A stretch of 32,574 bases of DNA from Clostridia bacterium (GTDB lineage Bacteria > Bacillota > Clostridia > RGIG7378). The position numbers and the translations under genes were made by a program. Below are positions 8,354 to 16,597 of the stretch, piece by piece (position 1 is the stretch's first letter; every line of letters starts with the position of its first letter). Location: NCBI GenBank assembly GCA_017501105.1, contig JAFVXO010000046.1:1-32574 (forward strand). Reading direction: 5' to 3'. The notes beneath the pieces were generated by a model. The model did not search any database and had not been told where the DNA came from. It saw only the letters and a program-made list of their open reading frames with translations.

Positions 8354-10699
8354 ATGAAGACAATTATCCTTGCAGGTGGGCAGGGCATGAGACTCAGACC
8401 TCTGACTTGCGACAGGCCTAAGCCAATGATGCGGATTTTGGACAAGCCTTTGCTGGAGTGGACTGTATTGGCTCTGGCAGAACAGGGCTTTGATGAGGTT
8501 ACAATTGCAGTAAGATATAAAGGAGATTCCATAGCTGAATATTTTGGCGATGGGTCATCTATGGGTATAAAAGTAAATATCTTTGACGAAGATTCAAATC
8601 TGGGCACTGCAGGCTGTGTTGCAGCTATTATGGACAAGTCCGACGATGACTGTCTTGTTCTCTGCGGTGATACTTTGACAGATATAAATTATCGACGTGT
8701 TGCTGAGTATATGAACACAAAATCAGCAGATTTAGTGATTGCAGTGACCAGAGCCCAGGACCCAACTCGGTTTGGATGCTGTACTCTTGACGAAAATAAT
8801 AAAATACTTGGATTTTCCGAGAAGCCCAGCTGGGGACTTGTGGAATCAAACATAGTTAATACAGGTATATACATGCTGTCAAATAAGGCGGTCAAGATGA
8901 TTCCACGAGACCAGTTTGTGGATTTCGGTATGAGCTATTTTCCAAAGGTTGTTGAAAAGGGGCTGTCCGTATATGGGTATCAATTCGAAAACTACTGGAT
9001 GGATATCGGGGAGCCGGCGGCATATATCAAGGGCTGCGCAGATGCAGCAGCTGGCAAGGTATATCTCAGCGGAAAGCATATGTCCGCCAGGCCCGGTCAG
9101 GGAGTCAATATTATTCAACCTGTGTTCATCGGACCTGATGTTACTTTTGGTCGGGGAATAGAGCTTGGGCCAAACGTATGCATATGCGGCAATGCGGAAA
9201 TTCAGGACGGATGTAAGATAAGAAATTCAGTAATCGACAGAGACGCAGCAATATTTGAGGGTACAACTGTTGATGGTGCGGCCATCTGCCAAAACGTTAA
9301 CATAGGCAAAAACTGTACAATTAACAAGGGCACAGTAATCGGCAGTAACTGCAATATAGGAGACGGATGCACACTGCGTGAGGGGATTAGCATATGGCCT
9401 TACCACAATGTGGAAAACGGCACAGTAGTGAGTGAAACAATATTCAGCGCAAAAGCAGTCTGTGATATTGACTGGAAATCAGGCGATATATTGGGCGATT
9501 ATTCCCCCATGACTCTTTCAGATATGGCAGTTCGAATTGGCCGCAGTTTAGGTGCGGTTGATGTGGATTTAACTAAGGAAAAGCCAATGGTTGCAGTTGG
9601 AACTGATGGCTCCGTATTGGCTGAGATGTTTGGGGAAGCTGTTTCAATTGGCCTACGCTCAACAGGAGTTAATGCAGTAAAGTTTTCCGATTCCATTATG
9701 CCTGCATTCAGATATTCAATGTCTGTTTTCCCTGCAAACATGGGGGTGTATTGCTATGCGTCCTCTGAGGACAGGGTCAGATTTGCCCTTCTTGGCCAGG
9801 ATGGAAAGCGAATGTCGCTGTGGAAAGTGCGTAAGGTGGACAGGGCATACAGACAAAATGAATTTTATGAAATTATCGTAGACCAGGCAGGCAAGGGAAA
9901 TTACTTTAAGGGTGCGGATTTCAAATATATGGATCAGCTAATGCACTCTATGTCGATTTCTGTTGGTTGTTCGATAATTGTATTTTGTAAGAACCCCAAC
10001 ATAGCAAGAAAGTGTGCCATGATTATAAAGGCATGTGGAATCAACAGCCTGCCAATTCAACTTGGTGAAGGGGAGGGAACACAGGCCGTCATAGAAAGAA
10101 TGCGATATCATCATGGTTCTGTTGGATTAGTGTTCAACGAAACCTGTGAGGATGTAACTATTGTGACTGAGAGTGGCAGAATAATCAGTCCTGACAGAGT
10201 CAGATTGCTGTACACAAAGGCCTTTTCTGATAAGTTGACAGGCCCCCTGCCAGTGTGTGAAAACAGCAGTCATATTTATGTGGGACTTACCTCTCTGGTA
10301 TACACATCCTGTGAACTTTGCGACCGAGAGGCCGCGTCGGGAGAGATGTTTGGCTATGACTGGATGTCAGACAGTTTGCTGTTGGCACTCAGATTGCTTA
10401 CGTTCATTAAGCAAGAGGGAATTTCTGCGGAAATATTGGACGATGATGTTGAAAAGACAGTCATCAAGGAAATTGAACACACCACCCAATCCAAGGCTAA
10501 TGCAATTAACAACATGAGGCTGTGGGGTGAGTTGGTGCCTGGCATAAAAGGCAGATTCCTAAGGCGCAGCGAGGGATGGATTCACATATGTGCCGACGAC
10601 TACAGGAATGTTATCAGAATTACGGCAGAAGCAATGAATGCAGAAACTGCGGAGGATATGATTACTGAGTGTATTGAGCATTTAGAGGGCAAAAAGTAA
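8354..10699 (+). CDS. Sugar-phosphate nucleotidyltransferase fused to degenerate phosphomannomutase-like domain
   Basis: The 781-residue protein has three parts. Residues 1-235 form a nucleotidyltransferase domain with the signature 'LAGGQGMRLRPLT' at the very start, 'RPKPM', and 'GDTLTDIN', typical of mannose-1-phosphate guanylyltransferase or glucose-1-phosphate thymidylyl/uridylyltransferase relatives. Residues 250-365 are hexapeptide repeats (left-handed beta helix). Residues 385-781 follow the layout of a phosphomannomutase/phosphoglucomutase, but its key loops are altered: 'CYASSED' (467-473) stands where the phosphoserine loop TASHNP should be, 'NETCEDV' (595-601) where the metal loop DGDADR should be, and 'CADDYRN' (746-752) where the phosphate loop RPSGTEP should be. 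I infer a non-catalytic, possibly regulatory domain. Enzymes fusing these families are known; the exact sugar nucleotide cannot be named. There is no clear free Shine-Dalgarno; see the hairpin at 8319-8353. Confidence 0.85.
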   Translation: MKTIILAGGQGMRLRPLTCDRPKPMMRILDKPLLEWTVLALAEQGFDEVTIAVRYKGDSIAEYFGDGSSMGIKVNIFDEDSNLGTAGCVAAIMDKSDDDCLVLCGDTLTDINYRRVAEYMNTKSADLVIAVTRAQDPTRFGCCTLDENNKILGFSEKPSWGLVESNIVNTGIYMLSNKAVKMIPRDQFVDFGMSYFPKVVEKGLSVYGYQFENYWMDIGEPAAYIKGCADAAAGKVYLSGKHMSARPGQGVNIIQPVFIGPDVTFGRGIELGPNVCICGNAEIQDGCKIRNSVIDRDAAIFEGTTVDGAAICQNVNIGKNCTINKGTVIGSNCNIGDGCTLREGISIWPYHNVENGTVVSETIFSAKAVCDIDWKSGDILGDYSPMTLSDMAVRIGRSLGAVDVDLTKEKPMVAVGTDGSVLAEMFGEAVSIGLRSTGVNAVKFSDSIMPAFRYSMSVFPANMGVYCYASSEDRVRFALLGQDGKRMSLWKVRKVDRAYRQNEFYEIIVDQAGKGNYFKGADFKYMDQLMHSMSISVGCSIIVFCKNPNIARKCAMIIKACGINSLPIQLGEGEGTQAVIERMRYHHGSVGLVFNETCEDVTIVTESGRIISPDRVRLLYTKAFSDKLTGPLPVCENSSHIYVGLTSLVYTSCELCDREAASGEMFGYDWMSDSLLLALRLLTFIKQEGISAEILDDDVEKTVIKEIEHTTQSKANAINNMRLWGELVPGIKGRFLRRSEGWIHICADDYRNVIRITAEAMNAETAEDMITECIEHLEGKK

Positions 10700-10748
10700 T
10701 TAATCCACTGCTGCCGAAATAGGATATACAAAAAAACGGCGGTGCCAT

Positions 10749-11012
10749 GTGTACAACTTATCTACAGTGATTTCAGGTCTACCTGTTGCGGAACTGTCAG
10801 TTTCTCCTCGCATTGCCGCCACAAAAAAAGCGGTAATGATATATGCTCATAGAGGTATCTGCAGATTTTCTGATTGTGAAATATGGGTCAACACGGCTCT
10901 GGGCCCCTTGGTTATCAAAGGGAAAACACTTAGACTATCAAAGATCGATAATGTACAAGTTTCAATAGTAGGAAATATTTATTCCATAGGCTTTCAGGAG
11001 TGTTATAAATGA
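10749..11012 (+). CDS. yqfC: Sporulation protein YqfC
   Basis: YqfC is a small protein of the sigma-E-controlled sporulation programme in Bacillus and Clostridia; its biochemical role is unknown. The 87-residue product shows the family pattern 'HRGICRFSDCEIWVNT..G.L.IKGK.L.L', ending in beta strands 'VQVSIVGNIYSIGF'. The start is GTG 10749; the ATG at 10747 is out of frame and hits a stop after seven codons, and an in-frame stop lies at 10701-10703, so no ATG is available upstream. GGCGGTG at 10738-10744 is a possible ribosome binding site. It overlaps yqfD by four bases (ATGA). The pair suggests a spore-forming ancestor, though many non-sporulating Clostridia keep it. Confidence 0.85.
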   Translation: MYNLSTVISGLPVAELSVSPRIAATKKAVMIYAHRGICRFSDCEIWVNTALGPLVIKGKTLRLSKIDNVQVSIVGNIYSIGFQECYK

Positions 11013-11989
11013 AAGAAGGTCTGTGGAATTTTATATGCGGTTATGCTAACATGAGCTTAAGTGGTCAACACACTGAGCGATTTATCCGAATCTGTTGTGC
11101 CAGGGGGATTTGCCTTCACAGTGTCAAGTGCAGAGAAGATGTGATTGAGTTCTGTGTGGATCACAGATATACATCTCAAATTGACGAGATTGCTGAAAAG
11201 TGCGGACTTGACATATTGGCCTGCAGAGTTCACGGAACCCCGGTATTGAGGAGAAGAGTTCTGTCCTCTCTGGGACTTCTTCTTGGAATGCTGATGGCGC
11301 TGGTTGTGTTTTTCTTTGGCACATCATTCATAACGGATGTGGTAATTGTCGGCAATGTGGATATCTCGCAGGCAGATTTGCTGGAATTTCTTGAGAGTCA
11401 AGGTATTACAGTAGGTACTGTGAAGTATGGCCTCAAGGATGAGCGGATTTCCAACGCGTTGGTGATCAGCGACCCTAGGGTAGCATGGGCAGAGTTCGAC
11501 GTATCAGGTACTGTGGCCACCCTTACAGTTTCTGAGGCTAACTATATTCACGGAAGACCTGACGATAGGGTGGCAGATGTGGTGGCCGCCAGAGATGGAT
11601 ATATTATTGGAATTACTTGTCTGTCCGGAGACGCTAAGGTTTCTGCTGGCGAGGCGGTATACGCAGGACAACTGTTGGTATCCCATTATGTTTCGGATAT
11701 GGAGCAGTCTATGGTGAATGCTAAGGCAGTTGTGGTTGCCATTGTCTGGGATACGTATTCTCAAACGGCTACTCCGGACACACCTGAGGAGGAAGTATGG
11801 GAAATGCTTCGAAGGAGAGTTCAGGTGGATATGGAAGGTATGAACTACAGTATTATCAGCAGTCAGGTCAACAAGGGTACAGATTTCAACGAATATACAA
11901 TTGTCGTTGAATCCACTACAAATATTGCTGAGACAAAATATATAGGAGATTCTTGTTCGTATGATGGAAATGGAGAGAACACAGATTGA
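11009..11989 (+). CDS. yqfD: Sporulation protein YqfD
   Basis: YqfD is a membrane-anchored protein made with YqfC during sporulation; its mechanism is not established. The 326-residue protein has an N-terminal cytoplasmic domain (about 1-80), one membrane segment (about 85-107, 'LGLLLGMLMALVVFFFG'), then an outer domain that opens with a POTRA/FtsQ-like stretch ('VVIVGNVDISQADLLEFLE') and contains 'ARDGYIIGITCLSGDAKVSA', which resembles the lipoyl-like segment of the family. It is shorter than the Bacillus subtilis protein (about 398), mainly at the C-terminal end. It starts within yqfC and its last 29 bases overlap phoH. Confidence 0.87.
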   Translation: MKEGLWNFICGYANMSLSGQHTERFIRICCARGICLHSVKCREDVIEFCVDHRYTSQIDEIAEKCGLDILACRVHGTPVLRRRVLSSLGLLLGMLMALVVFFFGTSFITDVVIVGNVDISQADLLEFLESQGITVGTVKYGLKDERISNALVISDPRVAWAEFDVSGTVATLTVSEANYIHGRPDDRVADVVAARDGYIIGITCLSGDAKVSAGEAVYAGQLLVSHYVSDMEQSMVNAKAVVVAIVWDTYSQTATPDTPEEEVWEMLRRRVQVDMEGMNYSIISSQVNKGTDFNEYTIVVESTTNIAETKYIGDSCSYDGNGENTD

Positions 11990-12926
11990 GGTTGAGTCTG
12001 CTCAGGTTATGGCTGACGTTTTTGGTACCCTGGATGGTAATGTCAAGTTAGTAGAGTCCGAGCTGGGTGTAAATATATTTCGTCGAGATGGGTATATAGT
12101 AATATCCGGAGATGAGGACAAGCGTTCCCTGGCGGAGACTATCCTCAGGAGGGCCATATCTGCCGCTAAATCAGGGTCATCGGTTACGCGTCAATCTATC
12201 TACTATCTGATGCAGGATGTGTTACAGAGGGATTTTGACGATGCTGCTGCGCCGTCCCAAGGGGACTATGTATGTATTACTGCCAGGGGGCGCAAGATTG
12301 AGCCCAAAACTGCTGGACAGAAGGCATATATTGAGGGTATTCGCAAAAATGACATAATGTTTGCCATTGGACCTGCCGGAACAGGTAAGACCTTTTTAGC
12401 TGTCGCCATGGCATGCGTTGCCCTGCGAAATAAGGAGGTCAGCAGGATTATTCTGACCAGACCCGCAGTTGAGGCCGGAGAAAAGCTTGGATTCTTGCCC
12501 GGAGATCTGCAGAGCAAGGTCGATCCCTATTTGAGACCACTCTACGACGCTCTGTATGAGATAATGGGACAAGAGGTTTTCCAGAGAAATATGGAAAAGG
12601 GCATTATCGAAATTGCTCCTCTGGCTTACATGAGAGGCCGTACTCTCGATGATTCATTTATCATTTTGGATGAGGCACAGAACACCACCACTGAACAGAT
12701 GAAGATGTTTTTAACACGTATGGGCTTTGGATCTAAGATGGTGGTTACCGGAGATGTTACTCAGATCGATCTTCCTGATGGCAAGAAATCGGGTCTTAAA
12801 TATGTTTCTCGTATTCTCAAGGATATTGATGGCATTGCATTTTCCACACTTTCAGAGAGGGATGTTGTTCGCCATGCTCTGGTCAAGAAAATTATTAAGG
12901 CCTTTGACAAATATTCCGATAAATAG
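11961..12926 (+). CDS. phoH: PhoH family ATPase
   Basis: PhoH-like proteins (YbeZ type) are cytoplasmic ATPases with a helicase-like P-loop, linked with the RNase YbeY in RNA metabolism. The 321-residue protein has an N-terminal KH-like region (about 1-90), Walker A 'GPAGTGKT' at 137-144 and Walker B 'FIILDEAQ' with Asp237 and Glu238. 'ILTRPAVEAGEKLGFLPGD' is the family hallmark. The start is uncertain among ATGs at 11961, 11964 and 11970; all are inside the end of yqfD, and AGGAG at 11943-11947 lies ahead. It is followed by pgpH and ybeY, the standard Firmicutes order. Confidence 0.95.
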   Translation: MMEMERTQIEVESAQVMADVFGTLDGNVKLVESELGVNIFRRDGYIVISGDEDKRSLAETILRRAISAAKSGSSVTRQSIYYLMQDVLQRDFDDAAAPSQGDYVCITARGRKIEPKTAGQKAYIEGIRKNDIMFAIGPAGTGKTFLAVAMACVALRNKEVSRIILTRPAVEAGEKLGFLPGDLQSKVDPYLRPLYDALYEIMGQEVFQRNMEKGIIEIAPLAYMRGRTLDDSFIILDEAQNTTTEQMKMFLTRMGFGSKMVVTGDVTQIDLPDGKKSGLKYVSRILKDIDGIAFSTLSERDVVRHALVKKIIKAFDKYSDK

Positions 12927-12954
12927 TCAAAAACAGTCTGCTGTAAGTTGACTA
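12924..12954 (+). terminator. Hairpin at the phoH stop codon
   Basis: TAGTCAA (12924-12930, beginning with the phoH stop) pairs with TTGACTA (12948-12954). An inner stem ACAG/CTGT (12933-12936 with 12941-12944) is capped by a TCTG loop. A short T-rich stretch (tatttt) follows. It may be a weak terminator for the yqfC-phoH transcript. Its 3' arm is also the -35 of the next promoter. Confidence 0.5.
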
Positions 12955-12977
12955 TATTTTGTCGGAAATGTTAAAAT
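12948..12977 (+). promoter_or_regulatory. Promoter of pgpH-ybeY-era-recO
   Basis: TTGACT (12948-12953), an 18-base spacer and TAAAAT (12972-12977), with TG at 12969-12970 giving an extended -10. It lies in the 127-base gap between phoH and pgpH, the largest gap in this part of the rightward block. The leader would be about 70 bases. Confidence 0.6.
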
Positions 12978-13053
12978 CAAAAAAGATAACACTGATTCAC
13001 TTGGTGCTACCTATTATGTATCAGATATTTGTTTTCTATGTTGAGGTGACGAG

Positions 13054-14484
13054 ATGAAGCTTAAGAGTCTTTTCAAGAAACATCACATTTTATACATCGC
13101 GTTTTTTGTTTTTGTAGCCACGATTTTGTCTGTTTCAACTACCTCTGCGGTTGTAGATTTGTTTAACATTTGGGGCAAGATGCTCTATGTTTTGTGTTCA
13201 ATTGTTATCGCCGCGATTGTAGCGTGTTTTATGGCATTTGGTGTAGAGGAGACCATGTCAAAACATCGGGGTAGCATCAAAAATTCCCTCCTTGTTATCC
13301 TTATTGAGATGGCGTTTACACTGCTCTCTTTCTTCGTATGCAAGGCAGATAACCTTGTGTTCCTGACACCTGCTATATTTGTCTGTGCGCTGTTGGCAAT
13401 TCTCTACGGGTACAAGATGGCTTATGTTGCTGCAGTATGCAATGTAATGATTGCATGCTATATGTCCTCAGCAGAAAATTTAGTATTTGCTCCTATTGTT
13501 CTTGCAATATGCCTTATGGTTTCCAGGATGATTACCTCCACCAACGAGCGCAGCACTCTGTCTATGATGGGTGTTGCAGGAGCAATCGTCTCCTTTGCAG
13601 TGTCAGCTTCAGTTCTGTTTGTGTTTTCCGATAACAGACTTGGTGACTGGGTTTCTGTTCTTACAACTTCCGGATATATGGCTATTAACTGCTTTGTCAG
13701 CGTTATGCTGATTGTCGGCATTCTGCCATTGTTTGAGAAGTTGTCCGGTGTTTTGACAGAGTTCAGAGCACAGGAACTTATGAATCAAAACACTCCTTTG
13801 ATGAAGAGACTCATTTCCGAGGCACCTGGTACATACCACCACAGCGTTATGGTCAGCAACTTGGCTGAGGCTGCTTCTGATGCTGTTGGTGCAAATACAT
13901 CTCTGGTCAGAGTTGCAGCCATGTATCATGACATTGGAAAACTCAAGCGCCCCCAGTATTTTGTTGAGAATCAGGGCGGAGTTAATCCCCATGATCAGCT
14001 TGATCCCTTTGAGAGCAGGGACATTCTGTTTTCTCATGTATCTGAGGGTATAGATATGGCCAGGAAGTACAAGCTTCCCATGGATGTTATTGAGATTATT
14101 AAGAGCCATCACGGTGATTCCACCACAACTTATTTCTATTACAAGGCGCTCCAGGATCAGTATAGGGGAGACAACATTACAGAAAATGACTTCAGATATG
14201 GTTTCCCCAGACCGGTTACAAAAGAGGCCGTTATCGTTATGCTTGCCGATTGTGTGGAGGCTGCAGTTCGCGCCATGACAGATAAGACAGCAGAGACATT
14301 GTCCAATCGTATTGACGATATTATTAATGGCAAGGTTAATGACAATCAGTTGTCCGAAGCAGATATTTCTATTAAGGAACTCAGCATTATTGGAAGAAAG
14401 TTCAAGGACGTGGTAGGCGGCTATTATCATCAACGTGCCGAGTATATTAAGCCTGCGGCTCAGTTATCAACTGCCAATGAATAA
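13054..14484 (+). CDS. pgpH: 7TM-HD phosphodiesterase, short PgpH/YqfF (c-di-AMP hydrolase family)
   Basis: PgpH proteins are membrane phosphodiesterases that cleave cyclic di-AMP through a cytoplasmic HD domain. This one has 476 residues, against about 710-720 in Bacillus and Listeria. Residues 10-230 carry roughly eight hydrophobic segments; the HD domain runs from about 255 to 440 with His262/His263 in 'TYHHSVM', the HD pair His292-Asp293 in 'MYHDIGKLKRP', and 'SHHGDSTTTYFYY'. The large extracellular HDED-type domain normally found between the first and second membrane segments is absent: segment one (about 13-35) is followed directly by segment two (about 40-63). Catalytic residues look intact. 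GAGGTG precedes the ATG. It overlaps ybeY by eight bases. Confidence 0.9.
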   Translation: MKLKSLFKKHHILYIAFFVFVATILSVSTTSAVVDLFNIWGKMLYVLCSIVIAAIVACFMAFGVEETMSKHRGSIKNSLLVILIEMAFTLLSFFVCKADNLVFLTPAIFVCALLAILYGYKMAYVAAVCNVMIACYMSSAENLVFAPIVLAICLMVSRMITSTNERSTLSMMGVAGAIVSFAVSASVLFVFSDNRLGDWVSVLTTSGYMAINCFVSVMLIVGILPLFEKLSGVLTEFRAQELMNQNTPLMKRLISEAPGTYHHSVMVSNLAEAASDAVGANTSLVRVAAMYHDIGKLKRPQYFVENQGGVNPHDQLDPFESRDILFSHVSEGIDMARKYKLPMDVIEIIKSHHGDSTTTYFYYKALQDQYRGDNITENDFRYGFPRPVTKEAVIVMLADCVEAAVRAMTDKTAETLSNRIDDIINGKVNDNQLSEADISIKELSIIGRKFKDVVGGYYHQRAEYIKPAAQLSTANE

Positions 14485-14947
14485 AATCTTTTTTTCTGCA
14501 GAAACGCCACTGCCTATCAAGCCGGACAGAAACATGCTCCGCAAAATCGCAAACCGTTGTTTCAGGAACGAAAACATATCAGTTCCATGTCAGGTTTCAG
14601 TTATCTTCTGCGACAATCAGTTTATTCAGGAAGTTAACAGGGAACAGAGGGGTATAGATTCCCCTACAGATGTGCTGTCTTTTCCCAACACAGATTCTAT
14701 TAATGGCCAGTTAGTCTATGACTCCTATGACATGGAGGATGGATATTTGTATTTAGGGGATATAATTATTTCTATAGAGCGTGCCATTGCTCAGGCTAAT
14801 GAGTACGGACATGGGGTAGATCGCGAGATTGGCTTCCTGTTCAGCCATGGCATATACCATATTATGGGTTATGACCACGTAGACGGCAGCAATATCATGT
14901 TTGAAAAACAAGAACAGGTCCTTATGGAATTGGGCCTCCGGAGGTAA
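14477..14947 (+). CDS. ybeY: Endoribonuclease YbeY / rRNA maturation factor
   Basis: YbeY is a metal-dependent RNase involved in 16S rRNA 3'-end processing and 70S quality control. The 156-residue protein has the zinc motif in the form 'HGIYHIMGYDH' near residues 128-138 (HGxxHxxGYDH), with all three histidines. 'REQRGIDSPTDVLSFP' is the other family hallmark. I chose ATG 14477 because the family begins shortly after it; the longer frame to 14435 lies inside pgpH. It overlaps pgpH by eight bases and ends three bases before era, which suggests coupling. Confidence 0.95.
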   Translation: MNKIFFSAETPLPIKPDRNMLRKIANRCFRNENISVPCQVSVIFCDNQFIQEVNREQRGIDSPTDVLSFPNTDSINGQLVYDSYDMEDGYLYLGDIIISIERAIAQANEYGHGVDREIGFLFSHGIYHIMGYDHVDGSNIMFEKQEQVLMELGLRR

Positions 14948-14950
14948 GAT

Positions 14951-15847
14951 TTGTTTAAGTGCGGTTATATTTCAATTATCGGTATTCCAAATGTGGGAAA
15001 GTCCACTTTGCTCAACAGACTTTGCGGCGAGAAGATTGCCATTGTCTCACCTAGGGCTCAGACTACCAGAAATGTTATTACCGGTGTTGTAACCACTCAG
15101 GATATGCAGGCTATTTTCTTAGATACGCCTGGTATTCACGCCCCTAAGACTCGTCTTGGTAAGTACATGAACAAGGTTGCAGATGGATCAATGGGCAATG
15201 CAGACTGTCTCTTGTTTGTAGTGGATGCTACCAGACCCCAGATCAGGGACACTGAGCTGGCTATTCTGGACAGGTTGTCCAAGGTACGCAAACCCATATG
15301 TCTTGTAATTAACAAGGTAGATGCTGTAGAGAAGGAGTCTCTGCTTAAGATAATTGGAGAATATAGCTCCAAAATGAAGTTCCATGAAATTATTCCCGTT
15401 TCTGCCAGGACCGGAGATGGCATTGAGTTGCTGTGCTCTATTATCGAAGATATGCTTCCCGAGGGACATATGCTTTTCCCCGAGGATTACCTGACAGACA
15501 TGCCCGAAAAGCAGTTGTGCGCCGAATATATCCGCGAGAGCATACTTAGATACTTGAGAGACGAGGTGCCCCATGGAGTTGGCGTTGTGGTGGACACATT
15601 TAAAGAGAGAGAAGACGGAGTAATTGAAATTGCAGCTACAATTATGTGCGAGAGGGATTCTCACAAGAGTATCCTGATTGGCAAGGGTGGCGAGATGCTC
15701 AAGAAGATTGGCACTAACTCCCGTACACAGATGGAGCGCCTGCTTTGTACCAAGGTATTCCTGCAGCTGTGGGTTAAGGTAAAGAGCGGATGGAAGGACA
15801 ACATGTCCGCGCTTAGAGACCTGGGATATACAGAGCGTAAGGATTAA
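14951..15847 (+). CDS. era: GTPase Era
   Basis: Era is an essential GTPase that binds the 3' end of 16S rRNA during 30S assembly. It has 298 residues, a typical length. GTPase motifs: G1 'GIPNVGKST' at 11-19, G2 region 'RAQTTRN', G3 'DTPG' and G4 'NKVD'. The C-terminal KH domain contains 'IGKGGEMLKKIGTNSR'. The start codon is TTG at 14951, supported by GGAGGT at 14940-14945 five bases upstream and by the family's N terminus ('GYISIIG'); there is no in-frame ATG before the G1 motif. Use of TTG may lower initiation. It lies between ybeY and recO as in many Firmicutes. Confidence 0.97.
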   Translation: MFKCGYISIIGIPNVGKSTLLNRLCGEKIAIVSPRAQTTRNVITGVVTTQDMQAIFLDTPGIHAPKTRLGKYMNKVADGSMGNADCLLFVVDATRPQIRDTELAILDRLSKVRKPICLVINKVDAVEKESLLKIIGEYSSKMKFHEIIPVSARTGDGIELLCSIIEDMLPEGHMLFPEDYLTDMPEKQLCAEYIRESILRYLRDEVPHGVGVVVDTFKEREDGVIEIAATIMCERDSHKSILIGKGGEMLKKIGTNSRTQMERLLCTKVFLQLWVKVKSGWKDNMSALRDLGYTERKD

Positions 15848-15848
15848 G

Positions 15849-16595
15849 ATGTCGTTTGTTAATACCAAGGCTATAGTTGTCAGGGCCTCGGATACCGGGG
15901 AGGGAGATAGGGTTATTACCCTGATTGCAAAGGGTATTGGTAAAATTAATGTCTATGCCGGTGGTGTACGCAAGACCAAGAACAAAAACTCTGCGGCCAC
16001 AGATATTTTCGCATATTCTGACTTTAATTTGTATGTTCAATCTGGCAAGTATAGATTGAATTCTGCTGAAATTATCGAGAGTTTTTATAATTTACGTAAC
16101 GATATTTTTGCAATTACATATGCATCCCACTGTGCCGAAATTATGATGGATATTGTACAGGAGGAGCAACCTGCTGACGATATGCTGCTGCTGTATCTCT
16201 GTGCCATGTATATGCTGTCTGAAGGTGCAGATCCTGAGCTGATTACTGCTTGTTTTGAACTCAAAGCTGCCTGTTTGTCCGGATTTACACCAAGACTTAG
16301 GAGCTGTGTCAAATGTGGAGCATTGTTTGATGAATCCAATTACTATTACTCTGTAGAGGATTTTGGCCTGGTTTGCAGGGAATGTGGTGGAGGAGAAGGC
16401 CGTACTTTTTCCATGGGAGAAGGGTGCCTGCGAGCAATGCAATATGTAGCAGCGTCGGAAATACGCAAAACATTCAAATTTACCCTGGATGACATTTCCA
16501 AGCTTCAATTTGTACACATTTGTCGCAAGATTATTGAAAAAGTCAACGAAAAAGAGTACCAGAAGTTAAACTATCTCAAAAAATTAAAGGAATAA
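15849..16595 (+). CDS. recO: DNA repair protein RecO
   Basis: RecO loads RecA onto SSB-coated single-stranded DNA in the RecFOR pathway. The 248-residue protein has an N-terminal OB fold (about 1-80, 'TKAIVVRASDTGEGDRVIT'), a helical domain, and a zinc finger with cysteines in 'CVKC' and 'CREC' (about 156-182). It starts one base after the era stop. Only two bases separate it from the next gene, so the unknown protein downstream is likely co-transcribed. Confidence 0.93.
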   Translation: MSFVNTKAIVVRASDTGEGDRVITLIAKGIGKINVYAGGVRKTKNKNSAATDIFAYSDFNLYVQSGKYRLNSAEIIESFYNLRNDIFAITYASHCAEIMMDIVQEEQPADDMLLLYLCAMYMLSEGADPELITACFELKAACLSGFTPRLRSCVKCGALFDESNYYYSVEDFGLVCRECGGGEGRTFSMGEGCLRAMQYVAASEIRKTFKFTLDDISKLQFVHICRKIIEKVNEKEYQKLNYLKKLKE

Positions 16596-16597
16596 TT

